DNA from: Pontibacter sp. FD36
GTDB taxonomy: Bacteria > Bacteroidota > Bacteroidia > Cytophagales > Hymenobacteraceae
Length of the DNA: 64,000 nt
NCBI RefSeq assembly: GCF_015686655.1
Contig: NZ_JADPMP010000003.1
Span: 1 to 64,000, forward strand
Reading direction: 5' to 3'
Shown: in pieces, positions 26,604 to 35,777 of the stretch
How positions within the stretch are numbered: position 1 is the first letter of the stretch
How the letters are laid out: the number at the start of each line of letters is the position of its first letter
Notes under the pieces: generated by a model
What the model was told of the DNA's origin: nothing
The model's input: the letters and a program-made list of their open reading frames with translations, nothing else
Databases searched by the model: none
Translations under genes and position numbers: made by a program

Positions 26604-26979
26604 CGCGTTGGTCCTCTTCTTTAAGGTCGTCCTTTACATGACGCATCAGCTGGTCAAGCTCTTTTACGTCGAGGTTGTTGTCTTTGGCAAAGAACGAAAC
26701 AAGCTTTTCGAAAGAGCCTCCGAAATAGCCGCTCATGAAGTTCCTCAGAAAAAAGCTCTTATACTTGTCCTCGGCCACCAGCGGGTAGTACTCGTGTGAC
26801 TTACCAAAGGCATTGTAGCCGACGAATCCCTTCTTCTCCAAAATGCGAACAACGGTCGATACCGTATTATAGGCTGGCTTAGGTTCGGGCATCTCTTCCA
26901 TAATATCTTTCACGAATCCTTTTTTCATTTTCCAAAGGATCTGCATGATCTCTTCTTCGGCTTTGGTGAGTTCTTTCAT
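26587..26979 (-). CDS. BlaI/MecI/CopY family transcriptional repressor
   Basis: The 130-residue protein starts MKELTKAEEEIMQILW, the typical BlaI winged-helix start, with YNTVSTVVRILEKKGFV as the recognition and wing region, and a helical dimerisation tail that holds the protease-sensitive site in the family. It probably represses its own operon with BlaR1, through two palindromes at 27013-27048. Its stop codon lies inside the BlaR1 coding start, which indicates translational coupling. Confidence 0.93.
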   Translation of the reverse strand: MKELTKAEEEIMQILWKMKKGFVKDIMEEMPEPKPAYNTVSTVVRILEKKGFVGYNAFGKSHEYYPLVAEDKYKSFFLRNFMSGYFGGSFEKLVSFFAKDNNLDVKELDQLMRHVKDDLKEEDQRDGNNA

Positions 26980-27012
26980 AGGGCTTGTGGCTGTTTAATA
27001 AGATAAATATAT

Positions 27013-27048
27013 AACTAATTACTTAGTTTTCAAACTAAATGTTTAGTT
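27013..27048. promoter_or_regulatory. tandem BlaI-type operators
   Basis: Two imperfect palindromes of the form AACTAA-N4-TTAGTT lie at 27013-27028 (AACTAATTACTTAGTT) and 27033-27048 (AACTAAATGTTTAGTT). Their centres are 20 bases apart, about two helical turns. They lie 34-69 bases upstream of blaI, where a repressor would block its promoter. Confidence 0.65.
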
Positions 27049-27067
27049 ATTTGAGAATATTTTAAAT

Positions 27068-27101
27068 AAAAAATGGCTCCCTGCAAGGGGAGCCATTTTT
27101 T
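27068..27101. terminator. terminator after susD
   Basis: AAAAATGGCTCC / GGAGCCATTTTT arms form a strong stem with T-runs on both ends. It lies 22 bases beyond the susD stop on the minus strand and separates the pair from the blaI operon. Confidence 0.85.
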
Positions 27102-27122
27102 ATAAGGTATAAAAATCAGGGA

Positions 27123-28490
27123 TTAGTAGCCCTCGTTTCTTACCAGGTTCGGGTTACGCTCCATCTGCTGAAGCGGAATTGGCCAGAGGTTACGGAAAGC
27201 CTGTCCGTTGCAGAAGCCAAGCACCTCGCATGTCAGGTTGTAGCGACGCAGATCCATGTAGCGGAGGCCTTCACCTACGAACTCCAGACGGCGCTGACGC
27301 AGAATCTCATCAAGTGCTGCCGTTACAGAGAGTGCACCCACATCAGGTAGACCGGCTCTGTTTCTGATCATGTTGATGTCCTCAAGAGATTGCTCTGAAA
27401 CAGTATTTGACTGTCTTATGGCAGCTTCTGCTCTGATCAGGTACATTTCTGCCAGACGGATCACAATTACGTTATCGGCATTATTCACGGCGTCTTCATA
27501 CTTGAGCAGTCTGCGGCGGTTGGCAGAGCCTTCAATGCGAACAGTTGACTCAAAGCGGGTGTCACCGTTAGCAGCCGATGCTTGCAAAGCCTCGTAAGTG
27601 CCCTGACGCACGTAGAATTTCTGACCAGGTGTGTTCGGGTTAGTGGATGAACCCAGGCTATTTTGGTCGTTTGTAGTGAAGTCGATCTCAAAGATGGACT
27701 CTCTGTTGCCGCTGCCTTCTGTGGTGAAGATGCTGGCAAAAGTAGGCATCAGCTCGAAGGCGCCGCTTGTGATAACCTGGTTGGCTTTGGTCTGTGCCTC
27801 ACCATAGTTGCCAACCTGCAGTTGCACACGGGCTAGCAGGGCAGTTGCCGCAAGTCCTGAAGCACGGCGAGGGTCTGATCTTTCCTCAGTGCCCAGCATG
27901 TTCTCTGCATTGGTCAGGTCACTGATGATGGAGTTATACACCTCCTGCTCAGATGCGCGTGGCAGGAACTGAATGTCTGGCAAGCCAGTAGTTGCATTCA
28001 ACTCAAGTGGTACTCCCCCAAACACCTTCACCAGATCAAAGTATGCAAGCGCTCTTACAAAGTACATCTCACCCTGAATGGCATCACGCTGCTCAGCTGT
28101 GATAGTACCGGCTGAAAACAAATTATCTGCCTGAGCGATAACGGTGTTAGCACGGTTGATTACAATATAGATCGTACCCCAGGTGTTGTCAATCTGTAGG
28201 TTGGAAGCCGTAAAGGTACGTCTGGTTGCCTCGAGGTCAGTGGTAAATGTACCGATGAACTCCATGTTATCAGAGTATACCTCATTGTAGAAGGCGTAAC
28301 GGTAACCGTAATAGTCCTCGGACTGCATAGCGCTGTAAGCACCAAGGGCAGCCTTGTCCAATGAATTGAAATCTGTTACGGCAACATCAGCCTCCACCTG
28401 TGTGGTCGGGGCCACTTCCAGTCTTTCCTCGCAGCCGGTCATCACACTCAAACCAAGTGCTGCGGCCAATATGTATGAATATTTTTTCAT
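27123..28490 (-). CDS. SusD/RagB family nutrient-binding lipoprotein
   Basis: The 455-residue protein starts with a lipoprotein signal (LSVMTGC, Cys20). The TPR-like helical SusD fold has GEMYFVRALAYFDLVKVFGGVPL and ends with LRYMDLRRYN and the family's NPNLVRNEGY. It binds a nutrient at the outer membrane and caps the SusC channel encoded 20 bases upstream. No glycoside hydrolase, SusE/F or sigma/anti-sigma gene is adjacent, so the ligand is unknown. Confidence 0.95.
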   Translation of the reverse strand: MKKYSYILAAALGLSVMTGCEERLEVAPTTQVEADVAVTDFNSLDKAALGAYSAMQSEDYYGYRYAFYNEVYSDNMEFIGTFTTDLEATRRTFTASNLQIDNTWGTIYIVINRANTVIAQADNLFSAGTITAEQRDAIQGEMYFVRALAYFDLVKVFGGVPLELNATTGLPDIQFLPRASEQEVYNSIISDLTNAENMLGTEERSDPRRASGLAATALLARVQLQVGNYGEAQTKANQVITSGAFELMPTFASIFTTEGSGNRESIFEIDFTTNDQNSLGSSTNPNTPGQKFYVRQGTYEALQASAANGDTRFESTVRIEGSANRRRLLKYEDAVNNADNVIVIRLAEMYLIRAEAAIRQSNTVSEQSLEDINMIRNRAGLPDVGALSVTAALDEILRQRRLEFVGEGLRYMDLRRYNLTCEVLGFCNGQAFRNLWPIPLQQMERNPNLVRNEGY

Positions 28491-28510
28491 CTTGATAATC
28501 GGTTTAATGA

Positions 28511-31500
28511 TTAAAATCCAACATTAACACCAAATGTGATGGTGCGGCTCTGAGGCACTGTGTAGAAGTCTACACCCAATGTTGTATTGCTGGTGCCTGC
28601 AAAGTTCACTTCCGGGTCGAAACCAGGGTAATCTGTGAAAGTAAGCAGGTTCTGAGCCTGAGCATACACACGCAGTGATCTCATTCTCAGGCGCTCGCTA
28701 ACAGAAGTAGGCAGGGTATAACCCAATACCATGTTCTTGAGGCGCAGGTAAGAACCATCATAGATAAAGCGTGAAGTGTTGCTTCTGCCATTGTAGTTGT
28801 CATCAATATAAGTAGCACGCGGTACGTCTGTTACGTCACCTTCCTGGCGCCATCTGCCCAGTACATCCTCCACCATGTTGTCGTCATACACACCAAGGTG
28901 CATCTGGTACTGACGCGATGGCATCGCGATTTCGTTGCCGTAAGAGAACTGGAAGAACACATTCAGGTCAAAGCCTTTGTAGCGGAAGGTGTTTGTCAGA
29001 CCACCGATGAAGTCTGGCTGTGCGTTGCCAATTACGGTGAAGTCATCGTCTGTGATAATGCCATCTCCGTTGATATCACGGAAGTTTACGTCACCAGCCT
29101 GTGTATCTATAATACCATTGCCGTTTCTATCAACTGCTCTGGACTCCGGGACATCTTCTGTTCTGCTGAAGATGCCATCAGAGATCAGACCGTAGAACGT
29201 ACCTATTGGCTGACCTTCACGCAGTACAAGCGAGTTACCGCCGAAGCCGTAGAAGATGTCCTGTCCTTCGTAAAGCGACGTTACCTTGTTGCGGTTGCGG
29301 GCAATATTGAAATCAGTAGTCCAGTTGAAGCCATTGCCTGGGTTAGAGATGTTTACTGTGTTCAGGGCAATTTCAAAACCTTTGTTTTCAGTAGAACCTA
29401 CGTTGAACTGCACACTAGAGAAACCACTCTGTGTTGGAATAGGACGGGCAAAAAGCAGGTCGTCTGTCTTCTTGATATAATAGTCCAGTGCCAGGTTAAC
29501 ACGGCCATTCAGGAAGCCAATGTCAGTACCTACGTTAAACTGTCTGGTTGTTTCCCACTTCAGGTCCGGGTTGGCCAGCTGAGACTGGGCCAGACCAGAA
29601 AGGTCAAGGTAGTTGCTACCGCCTGTGTAAAGCGGCAGGTATCTGAAGTCACCGATCTCCTGGTTACCGGTTACACCGTAAGAAGCACGCAGCTTCAGTT
29701 CACTCATGTAGTCAAGACCTGACATGAAGTTTTCTTCAATCAGTCTCCAGCCTGCCGAAACAGACGGGAAATAACCATAACGGTTGTTCGCACCAAAACG
29801 GGAAGATCCGTCAGCACGGAAGTTAACGCCCAACAGGTATCTGTCTCTGAAGGAGTAGTTCACACGGCCGAAGAAAGAAACAAGTGAAGACTCGATTTCA
29901 GAGTTTGTACCAGCGTTCACGCGGGCAGCACTCGATACGTAACGGAAACGCTCACTTGCAAAGCCCTCACCTGTTACACTGGCGCTGCGGATCTGGTTGT
30001 CCTCGTTGCTGGCACCGATCACAGAAGACAGGCTGTGTACCTCGTTGAAAGTTTTGTTATAAGCCAATGTAGCCTCCAACAAGCGTTTGGTAGCAGTAGT
30101 AGTGGCATTAATGGCTTGACCATCCTGCGCCTCAAAAGTAGAACCAGGGAAGTTAGCGGCGCTGTAACGACGTTCTTCCACATTCAGCACATCTATACCA
30201 CCTTTCACTTGCAGGTCGAGGCCCGGAATGATTGAGTATTTCGCAAACGCGTTACCAACAGCACGAAGGTTACGGGTTTCGTTATCATTTTCAAGACCTT
30301 CCGCTACCGGGTTAGTATAGTAGAAGTTAGGGTAAGAGTAAGTTCTTGTTTCTACATCAGTGAAAACCGGCCAGAGCGGAGACGCAGCCAGCGCATTGGC
30401 AAAGGGGCTGGTGATGGAGTTGTCGCTGATGATACGATCACTGTCTGAGCGGCTTAGCTGAATGCTGGTGCCCAGTGAGAACTTATCATTTGCCTGGTGG
30501 TCCAGGTTCAGTCGGGTAGAGTAACGCTGATAGCGGCTACCGATTACAACACCTTTCTGATCGAAGTAGTTACCAGACACATAGTAGCGCGTCTTCGGGT
30601 CACCACCGCTCAAAGAGAGCTCATAGTTAGAGATACCAGCCGTGCGGGATATCTCATCCACCCAATCCGTATCTGCTAATGGGAAATCAAGTCCACCATA
30701 ATAGAAGTCAGCGAATTCCTCTGGCGTATACTCACCCTCCGGAATAAAGCCATCATTCACGAAGGCTTCCATCATGATCTCAGAATACTGCTGAGAGTTT
30801 AGAAGCTTCGGCTTTTTCCAGTAGTTCTGAGTACCAGTGTACATATTGAAGTTAACCTGCGTCTGACGGGCAGAACCACGCTTGGTTGTAATCAGTACCA
30901 CACCGTTGGCAGCACGCGAACCGTAGATGGCTGCGGCAGAGGCATCTTTCAGAATGTCGATTGACTCGATATCGTTCGGGTTGATGTCTGTTACTGCGTT
31001 AGTAGACTGACCACCAAAGCCTAACTGAGAGAAGTCACCTGTTGTTAGCGGAACACCATCCACTACATAAAGCGGCTGGTTGCTGGCAGAGATTGAAGTA
31101 GCACCACGCACACGCACTGTGATACCGCCACCTGGTGTACCAGAGTTCTGAGAGATCTGCACACCGGCAGCACGTCCCTGCAGTGCCTGGTCAACACCAA
31201 CAACCGGCAGGTTCTGGATGTCTTCCGACTTCACTTTGGCTGTAGCGCCTGTTACCTCACGACGCTCCTGCGTACCATAACCCACTACCACTACTTCGCT
31301 TAGTTGACGTTCATCAGCAGCAAGCTGCACGTCAACTGTGGAGCGACCATTCACTGGCACTTCCTGACGCTGCATACCGATGAAGCTGAACACCAGGGTT
31401 GCGTTTGGCTGTACCGATAAGGTGTACTCGCCATTGATTCCGGTCGTAACACCATTTGTAGTGCCCCGCTCCAACACGGTAACACCTGGGAGCGCAGAGC

Positions 31501-31606
31501 CATCATTGGCTGCTGTTACTCTACCGGATACAGTTTGAGTCTGAGCCCAGACACTGCTTACCAGTGTCAGGACTAAAAAGAAGCTCAAGAGTATACTCTT
31601 CTTCAT
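28511..31606 (-). CDS. SusC/RagA family TonB-dependent outer-membrane transporter
   Basis: The 1031-residue protein has a signal peptide (to about 21, VWAQ). A carboxypeptidase-regulatory-like domain (VSGRVTAANDGSALPGVTV) follows, then a plug domain with VVVVGYGTQERREVTGA and the SusC signature region, and a 22-strand barrel ending in a terminal phenylalanine (GVNVGF). It imports oligomers bound by SusD, driven by TonB-ExbBD. It starts a two-gene operon with a promoter box at 31701. Confidence 0.96.
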   Translation of the reverse strand: MKKSILLSFFLVLTLVSSVWAQTQTVSGRVTAANDGSALPGVTVLERGTTNGVTTGINGEYTLSVQPNATLVFSFIGMQRQEVPVNGRSTVDVQLAADERQLSEVVVVGYGTQERREVTGATAKVKSEDIQNLPVVGVDQALQGRAAGVQISQNSGTPGGGITVRVRGATSISASNQPLYVVDGVPLTTGDFSQLGFGGQSTNAVTDINPNDIESIDILKDASAAAIYGSRAANGVVLITTKRGSARQTQVNFNMYTGTQNYWKKPKLLNSQQYSEIMMEAFVNDGFIPEGEYTPEEFADFYYGGLDFPLADTDWVDEISRTAGISNYELSLSGGDPKTRYYVSGNYFDQKGVVIGSRYQRYSTRLNLDHQANDKFSLGTSIQLSRSDSDRIISDNSITSPFANALAASPLWPVFTDVETRTYSYPNFYYTNPVAEGLENDNETRNLRAVGNAFAKYSIIPGLDLQVKGGIDVLNVEERRYSAANFPGSTFEAQDGQAINATTTATKRLLEATLAYNKTFNEVHSLSSVIGASNEDNQIRSASVTGEGFASERFRYVSSAARVNAGTNSEIESSLVSFFGRVNYSFRDRYLLGVNFRADGSSRFGANNRYGYFPSVSAGWRLIEENFMSGLDYMSELKLRASYGVTGNQEIGDFRYLPLYTGGSNYLDLSGLAQSQLANPDLKWETTRQFNVGTDIGFLNGRVNLALDYYIKKTDDLLFARPIPTQSGFSSVQFNVGSTENKGFEIALNTVNISNPGNGFNWTTDFNIARNRNKVTSLYEGQDIFYGFGGNSLVLREGQPIGTFYGLISDGIFSRTEDVPESRAVDRNGNGIIDTQAGDVNFRDINGDGIITDDDFTVIGNAQPDFIGGLTNTFRYKGFDLNVFFQFSYGNEIAMPSRQYQMHLGVYDDNMVEDVLGRWRQEGDVTDVPRATYIDDNYNGRSNTSRFIYDGSYLRLKNMVLGYTLPTSVSERLRMRSLRVYAQAQNLLTFTDYPGFDPEVNFAGTSNTTLGVDFYTVPQSRTITFGVNVGF

Positions 31607-31700
31607 AGTAGTTAAATTAGATAAAAAATTGATTTAGGAATTAACATTAGTCTTGCCAATTGGTTAAGAAAAATCAAAAAAACCGACTTAACTAATTTAG

Positions 31701-31708
31701 CAAATATA
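31701..31708 (-). promoter_or_regulatory. -7 box upstream of susC
   Basis: The minus strand reads TATATTTG, 95 bases before the ATG, leaving an AT-rich leader of about 88 nt. A TGTTT about 20 bases upstream is a weak -33 candidate. Confidence 0.5.
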
Positions 31709-31855
31709 AAAAAATAATAAACACATTCCTTTAAAATGTTGGACAGATTCTAGTTTGTTTATAATAAATATCTAAAGTCTTAGAAATCAGAAGAATTCAT
31801 GTTCGAACTTGGGTTAAGATGGTGTTCTGTGCCCAAAACCCTGCTTATGAATCGG

Positions 31856-32521
31856 TTAATTTTTCTCCAGCACCACCACGCTCAGAAATCCGCTGCCCTC
31901 GTGAATGGCTGACTTCCAGCCCAGGTCCTGCAGGTACCGGCGTATAAAATTGTTGAGCAGGCCATGCGCCACCAGGATCACATGCGGCTTGTGCTCAGCT
32001 TCCTGTGCCAGAAAGGTGGCTGCCTCACGTGCCCGCTGTTTTGCCTGCCTGAACGTCTCTATTCCCTTGCTGTTCATACCCATCATCCAAAGCAGCCTGG
32101 CGCTCACCAGCCAGAGCCTGATCGGGAGTCGCAAAAGAGGGAGCGAAAATATACGACGCTCAAACTCCCGGAACTCATGTCGCACGATCAATTCTACCTC
32201 ATCACCAAATATCTGCCGTGCAGTGAGCTGCGACCTCACCAGGGTGCTGCAGTACACCCGCCGGATCTCCTGGTAAGGGATGGCCTCGTGTTCCAGGACA
32301 AACTGCTCTACTTCCGCTGCATCGTAGTCACTGATATAATTGCGTGCGCCGGCCTTGTTAAAGTAGCCCTTCTTCGAAACCATAGGCCGCGCATGACGGA
32401 TCAGGAAGATGCGCTTTCTGGTCTGAGTACTGATTGATGGTGCTGTCAAGGCATGCTTGGTTGGTTTAAGCAGTGTATACGCAAGAGAGAATTCCACGAT
32501 GCCTGTGGCCCCAGGCTGCAA
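31856..32521 (-). CDS. histidine phosphatase superfamily protein
   Basis: The 221-residue protein has the catalytic RHA motif (IFLIRHARP, His43) of the phosphoglycerate-mutase-like superfamily and a late VAHG histidine. The pattern RRVYCSTLVRSQLTA supplies a phosphate-binding Arg. The acceptor and substrate are unknown. The N-terminal 35 residues precede the conserved core and the start is uncertain, since no later ATG is available before the core. Confidence 0.75.
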   Translation of the reverse strand: MQPGATGIVEFSLAYTLLKPTKHALTAPSISTQTRKRIFLIRHARPMVSKKGYFNKAGARNYISDYDAAEVEQFVLEHEAIPYQEIRRVYCSTLVRSQLTARQIFGDEVELIVRHEFREFERRIFSLPLLRLPIRLWLVSARLLWMMGMNSKGIETFRQAKQRAREAATFLAQEAEHKPHVILVAHGLLNNFIRRYLQDLGWKSAIHEGSGFLSVVVLEKN

Positions 32522-32855
32522 CTCAACTTATATCCATCATTTCAGGTGCAGAGATCGCAAGGTATAGGCATGATAAAAAAATGTAAAAAACCTGAAATCG
32601 CATTAACGGAATTTGTCTTGCACGCGTAATAGAAGGCACTGATAGCAACTGCTGGAACACATGACATGGACCACCCAGCGGGAGTACAATTTTTCAAAAA
32701 CATCTTCCGGCCAGCCTTTGGCCTTCATCTATACCTGGCTGGCTATTAATTAATAGGCATACACCTGTCTCTAAGTGCCATGTTGCAACCTAGCGGAGAT
32801 GAATATTGGCCCGAACCAAAAAATGATGTAAAACATATCTACACCAGAAAAGATA
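32522..32855. other. 334-base intergenic region without a clear gene
   Basis: This is the divergent region between the histidine phosphatase and the glycosyltransferase. It contains a GCCAGCC / GGCTGGC inverted repeat (32710-32716 and 32737-32743) and two AGGTATA-type heptamers. A short frame at 32780-33001 overlaps the glycosyltransferase start and is not credible as a gene. Confidence 0.5.
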
Positions 32856-33965
32856 ATGAAAACACCGCATTACCCATCGATGATCCTCATGACTGCCGAT
32901 ACGGTTGGCAGCGTATGGACCTATGCATTGGAGCTAACAAGAGCCGTAGCAAGCCACGGTACAAATGTAGCCCTGGCCACCATGGGAAATCCTATGAGTG
33001 AAGAGCAGCGCGCTGAAGCTGAAAGTATTGCCAATCTCACGGTTTATGAAAGTGAGTATAAGCTGGAGTGGATGGATGATCCCTGGGAGGATGTGGCGAA
33101 GGCTGGTCAGTGGCTTTTGGAGCTGCGTGATCAGGTGCAGCCGGATGTGATCCACCTCAACCACTTGAGCTTTGGCAGCCTGGAATGGGGCAAGCCCGTG
33201 CTGGCGGTCATCCACTCCTGCGTGCTGTCATGGTGGCGTGCCGTGAAGCAGGAGGAGGCTCCCAAAAGCTGGAACAAATACAGCGAAATGGTGCGAAAAG
33301 GCCTTCAGGCAGCCGATGTGGTGGTAGCACCAACTCAGGCTATGATGCACCAGGCCGAAGAACTCTATGGTCCGTTTAAGCAAAGCACTGTGGTGTACAA
33401 CGGTCGCGGACAGCAGTATTTTCAGTTTGGGCGTAAGGAGCCTTTCGTTTTCAGCCTGGGCAGGGTATGGGACGAGGCCAAGAATATCTCCATGCTGGCA
33501 CACATTGCCTCAGACCTGCAGTGGCCGGTTTACATAGCAGGTGAAGGCAAGCATCCGGATACAGGAGAAGCCATGGAGCTGGAAAACGTGTACTTCCTGG
33601 GGCAGCTCACAAACAAAGAAGTGTCTGATTGGCTATCCAGAGCGTCGATCTACGCATTGCCTGCCAAGTATGAACCTTTTGGACTTACCGTGCTGGAAGC
33701 GGCCATGTCAGGCTGTGCCCTGGTGGTGGGCAAAACTGAGAGCATGGCTGAGGTATGGGGTAATGCCGCCCGCTACGTAGACCCAAACAGTGCAGATGAA
33801 TTGCGTGATGCGATCGAGAACCTGATAGACGATGAGTTCTGCCGCAATATAATGGCTTGCCGGGCTGTGAAGCGCTCGCATGGATACACCGCCGACCAGA
33901 TGGCCCAGGATTACAGTTATCTGTACGGGCAGCTGATTCAGGCACCGGTTTCGGTTTCAAAATGA
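32856..33965 (+). CDS. glycosyltransferase family 4 (GT-B fold)
   Basis: The 369-residue protein has an N-terminal acceptor domain (MTADTVGSVWTYALELTRA, VIHLNHLSFGS) and a C-terminal nucleotide-sugar domain. The latter has the GT4 pattern ALPAKYEPFGLTVLEAAMSG, in which E-P-F-G-L-x-x-L-E is the donor-binding EX7E motif. Donor and acceptor are unknown. It is followed 40 bases later by a second, unrelated GT-B enzyme, so both probably act on one glycan or small molecule. Confidence 0.9.
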   Translation: MKTPHYPSMILMTADTVGSVWTYALELTRAVASHGTNVALATMGNPMSEEQRAEAESIANLTVYESEYKLEWMDDPWEDVAKAGQWLLELRDQVQPDVIHLNHLSFGSLEWGKPVLAVIHSCVLSWWRAVKQEEAPKSWNKYSEMVRKGLQAADVVVAPTQAMMHQAEELYGPFKQSTVVYNGRGQQYFQFGRKEPFVFSLGRVWDEAKNISMLAHIASDLQWPVYIAGEGKHPDTGEAMELENVYFLGQLTNKEVSDWLSRASIYALPAKYEPFGLTVLEAAMSGCALVVGKTESMAEVWGNAARYVDPNSADELRDAIENLIDDEFCRNIMACRAVKRSHGYTADQMAQDYSYLYGQLIQAPVSVSK

Positions 33966-34005
33966 AAAACTAGCTTATCTTTACCAAAAATTGTCAAACA
34001 ACGAG

Positions 34006-35103
34006 ATGAACATCGTTATACTTGGCCTTTCCATTACAACTTCCTGGGGCAATGGCCATGCCACCACATACCGTAACCTGGTACGGGCGCTCAACTCCAA
34101 TGCGCACCATGTGTTGTTTCTGGAGAGAAAACTGCCTCAGCGACAAGCCGCGGCTGATCTGGGTGCGCCAGACTTCTGCCAGTTAGGTACTTACGCTACG
34201 TTAGAACAGCTGAAGCAGTATACGGAGCAAGTGCGTGAAGCTGATTTGGTGATCATGGGTTCGAGTCTGTCTGAAGGCTCAGTGATTGGGAAGTGGATAA
34301 TAGAAACGGCAAAGGGCATAAAGGCTTTTTACGATCTGGATGCACCTGCTACCCTCACAGAACTGGAAGGCCAGGGGCCATCTTACCTGAGTGCGAGCCT
34401 TATTCCTGCCTTTGACCTATACCTATCCTGCACAGGAGGTCCTGCATTGGAGCTGTTTGAGCAAAAGTACGGTGCCAGCATGGCCCGTCCGCTCTACTTC
34501 TCAGTTAACCCGGAGCTATACCATCAAGAGTACCGCGAGATCAAGTGGGATCTGGGCTACCTCGGTGCTTATTCAGAAGACAGACAGTCGGTCCTGCAGA
34601 AACTGATGGTGGATGCGGCCGCGCAGTGGCCAGAGGGACGCTTTGCGGTAGCTGGTACGAAGTATCCTGAAGACATGGGCTGGCCCGGTAACATCAACAT
34701 GCTGCATCACCTGACCCCGGTTGAGCACCGCGATTTCTTTAACAGCCAGCGCTTTGCGTTGAGCTTGGCCCGCTCCGGAGCCAGCAGGTTTGGTTATACC
34801 CCGAGCATGCGTCTCTTTGAGGCGGCTGCCTGCTGCACACCTGTTATTTCGGACTATTGGGAAGGTATAGAGTCGCTGTTTGAGCCTGAATCGGAGATAC
34901 TGATTACCAAAAGCGCCTCCGAAACATTGCGCTACCTCCGCGAGATTTGTACCTCGGAGCGCAAAGCCATTGGAACAAGGGCCCGCCGCAAAGTGATGGC
35001 ACACCACACAGCCGCCCACCGTGCCCATGAACTGGAAACGTATGTGGGAGAATTGATGTCCCTGAATACTTCGAATGAGCCAAAGCTGGAAACGATCAGC
35101 TGA
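34006..35103 (+). CDS. CgeB-like glycosyltransferase
   Basis: The 365-residue protein begins MNIVILGLSITTSWGNGHAT. In its C-terminal half it has SLARSGASRFGYTPSMRLFEAAACCTPVIS, which resembles the C-terminal domain of CgeB / glycosyltransferase family 1 'Glyco_trans_1_2' proteins. The frame is open to a TTG at 33991, but the ATG at 34006 starts the conserved first strand. It is in one unit with the preceding glycosyltransferase and ends in a strong terminator. Confidence 0.82.
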   Translation: MNIVILGLSITTSWGNGHATTYRNLVRALNSNAHHVLFLERKLPQRQAAADLGAPDFCQLGTYATLEQLKQYTEQVREADLVIMGSSLSEGSVIGKWIIETAKGIKAFYDLDAPATLTELEGQGPSYLSASLIPAFDLYLSCTGGPALELFEQKYGASMARPLYFSVNPELYHQEYREIKWDLGYLGAYSEDRQSVLQKLMVDAAAQWPEGRFAVAGTKYPEDMGWPGNINMLHHLTPVEHRDFFNSQRFALSLARSGASRFGYTPSMRLFEAAACCTPVISDYWEGIESLFEPESEILITKSASETLRYLREICTSERKAIGTRARRKVMAHHTAAHRAHELETYVGELMSLNTSNEPKLETIS

Positions 35104-35129
35104 TACTGAACTGAGTTTAATTAATAGGA

Positions 35130-35171
35130 AGCCATACCCGATTTGCTGGCAAGCGGGTATGGCTCTTTTTT
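35130..35171 (+). terminator. intrinsic terminator after the glycosyltransferase pair
   Basis: An 11-bp stem (AGCCATACCCG / CGGGTATGGCT) is followed by CTTTTTTG, 26 bases after the stop. Confidence 0.88.
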
Positions 35172-35210
35172 GTGCAGAGCGCAGCCACGCCTGACTGCAC
35201 TAACGATTAC

Positions 35211-35774
35211 ATGACAATGACAAAAAAAGGAATAGAACGCTGGAAGACACTGAAGTCGCAGGTGGTATTTGAACATAAATGGTATACCCTGCGCCGCGAT
35301 CACGTGGAGCTGCCTAACGGATATGTGATGGACGACTACTTTGTGAGTGTGCGGCCGGATGTGGTGCTGACTTTCCCGTTGACCGAAGATGGGCACGTGC
35401 TGTTTGTGCGACAGTACAAGCATGCTGCTTCCGATATCTTTATTGAACTACCCGGTGGCGTGATCGATGCGCATGAAACAAATCCCTTGGAGGCGGCCAA
35501 ACGGGAGCTGCTGGAAGAAACCGGCTATACCACCGACGACATAGAATCGGTGCTGCAGGTGATTGACAACCCGACCAAAGACACGAATAAAATTTACTAT
35601 TACATCGCCCGCAACGTACGCGAAGTAGCTGCTCAGGACCTCGATGAGAGTGAGCACATCGAGGTCCTGAAGGTGCCTTTGCAGGAGGTGGAGCAGATGA
35701 TCATGAGCGGAAAGATCAACGTGGCCGGTTCTATTGCCCTCTGCCTGCTCGCTCTCCGGAAGCTGGGTGCTTAA
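35211..35774 (+). CDS. Nudix hydrolase, ADP-ribose pyrophosphatase-like
   Basis: The 187-residue protein has a complete Nudix box, GX5EX7REUXEEXGU, in the segment from GGVIDAHE to RELLEETGY. The N-terminal sheet (VVFEHKWYTLRRDHVELPNG) is typical of dimeric ADP-sugar pyrophosphatases. It probably cleaves ADP-ribose or another nucleoside diphosphate sugar. An in-frame GTG at 35172 lies inside the upstream terminator, so the ATG at 35211 is chosen; a second ATG is 6 bases later. Confidence 0.88.
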   Translation: MTMTKKGIERWKTLKSQVVFEHKWYTLRRDHVELPNGYVMDDYFVSVRPDVVLTFPLTEDGHVLFVRQYKHAASDIFIELPGGVIDAHETNPLEAAKRELLEETGYTTDDIESVLQVIDNPTKDTNKIYYYIARNVREVAAQDLDESEHIEVLKVPLQEVEQMIMSGKINVAGSIALCLLALRKLGA

Positions 35775-35777
35775 AGC

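Noticed and set aside
28898..29722. 274-codon plus-strand frame inside susC
   Set aside because: It is antisense to a clear TonB-dependent receptor and has low-complexity, unlikely composition.
32780..33001. Short frame before and over the start of the glycosyltransferase gene
   Set aside because: It overlaps the conserved N-terminus of the real gene in another frame and has no start context.
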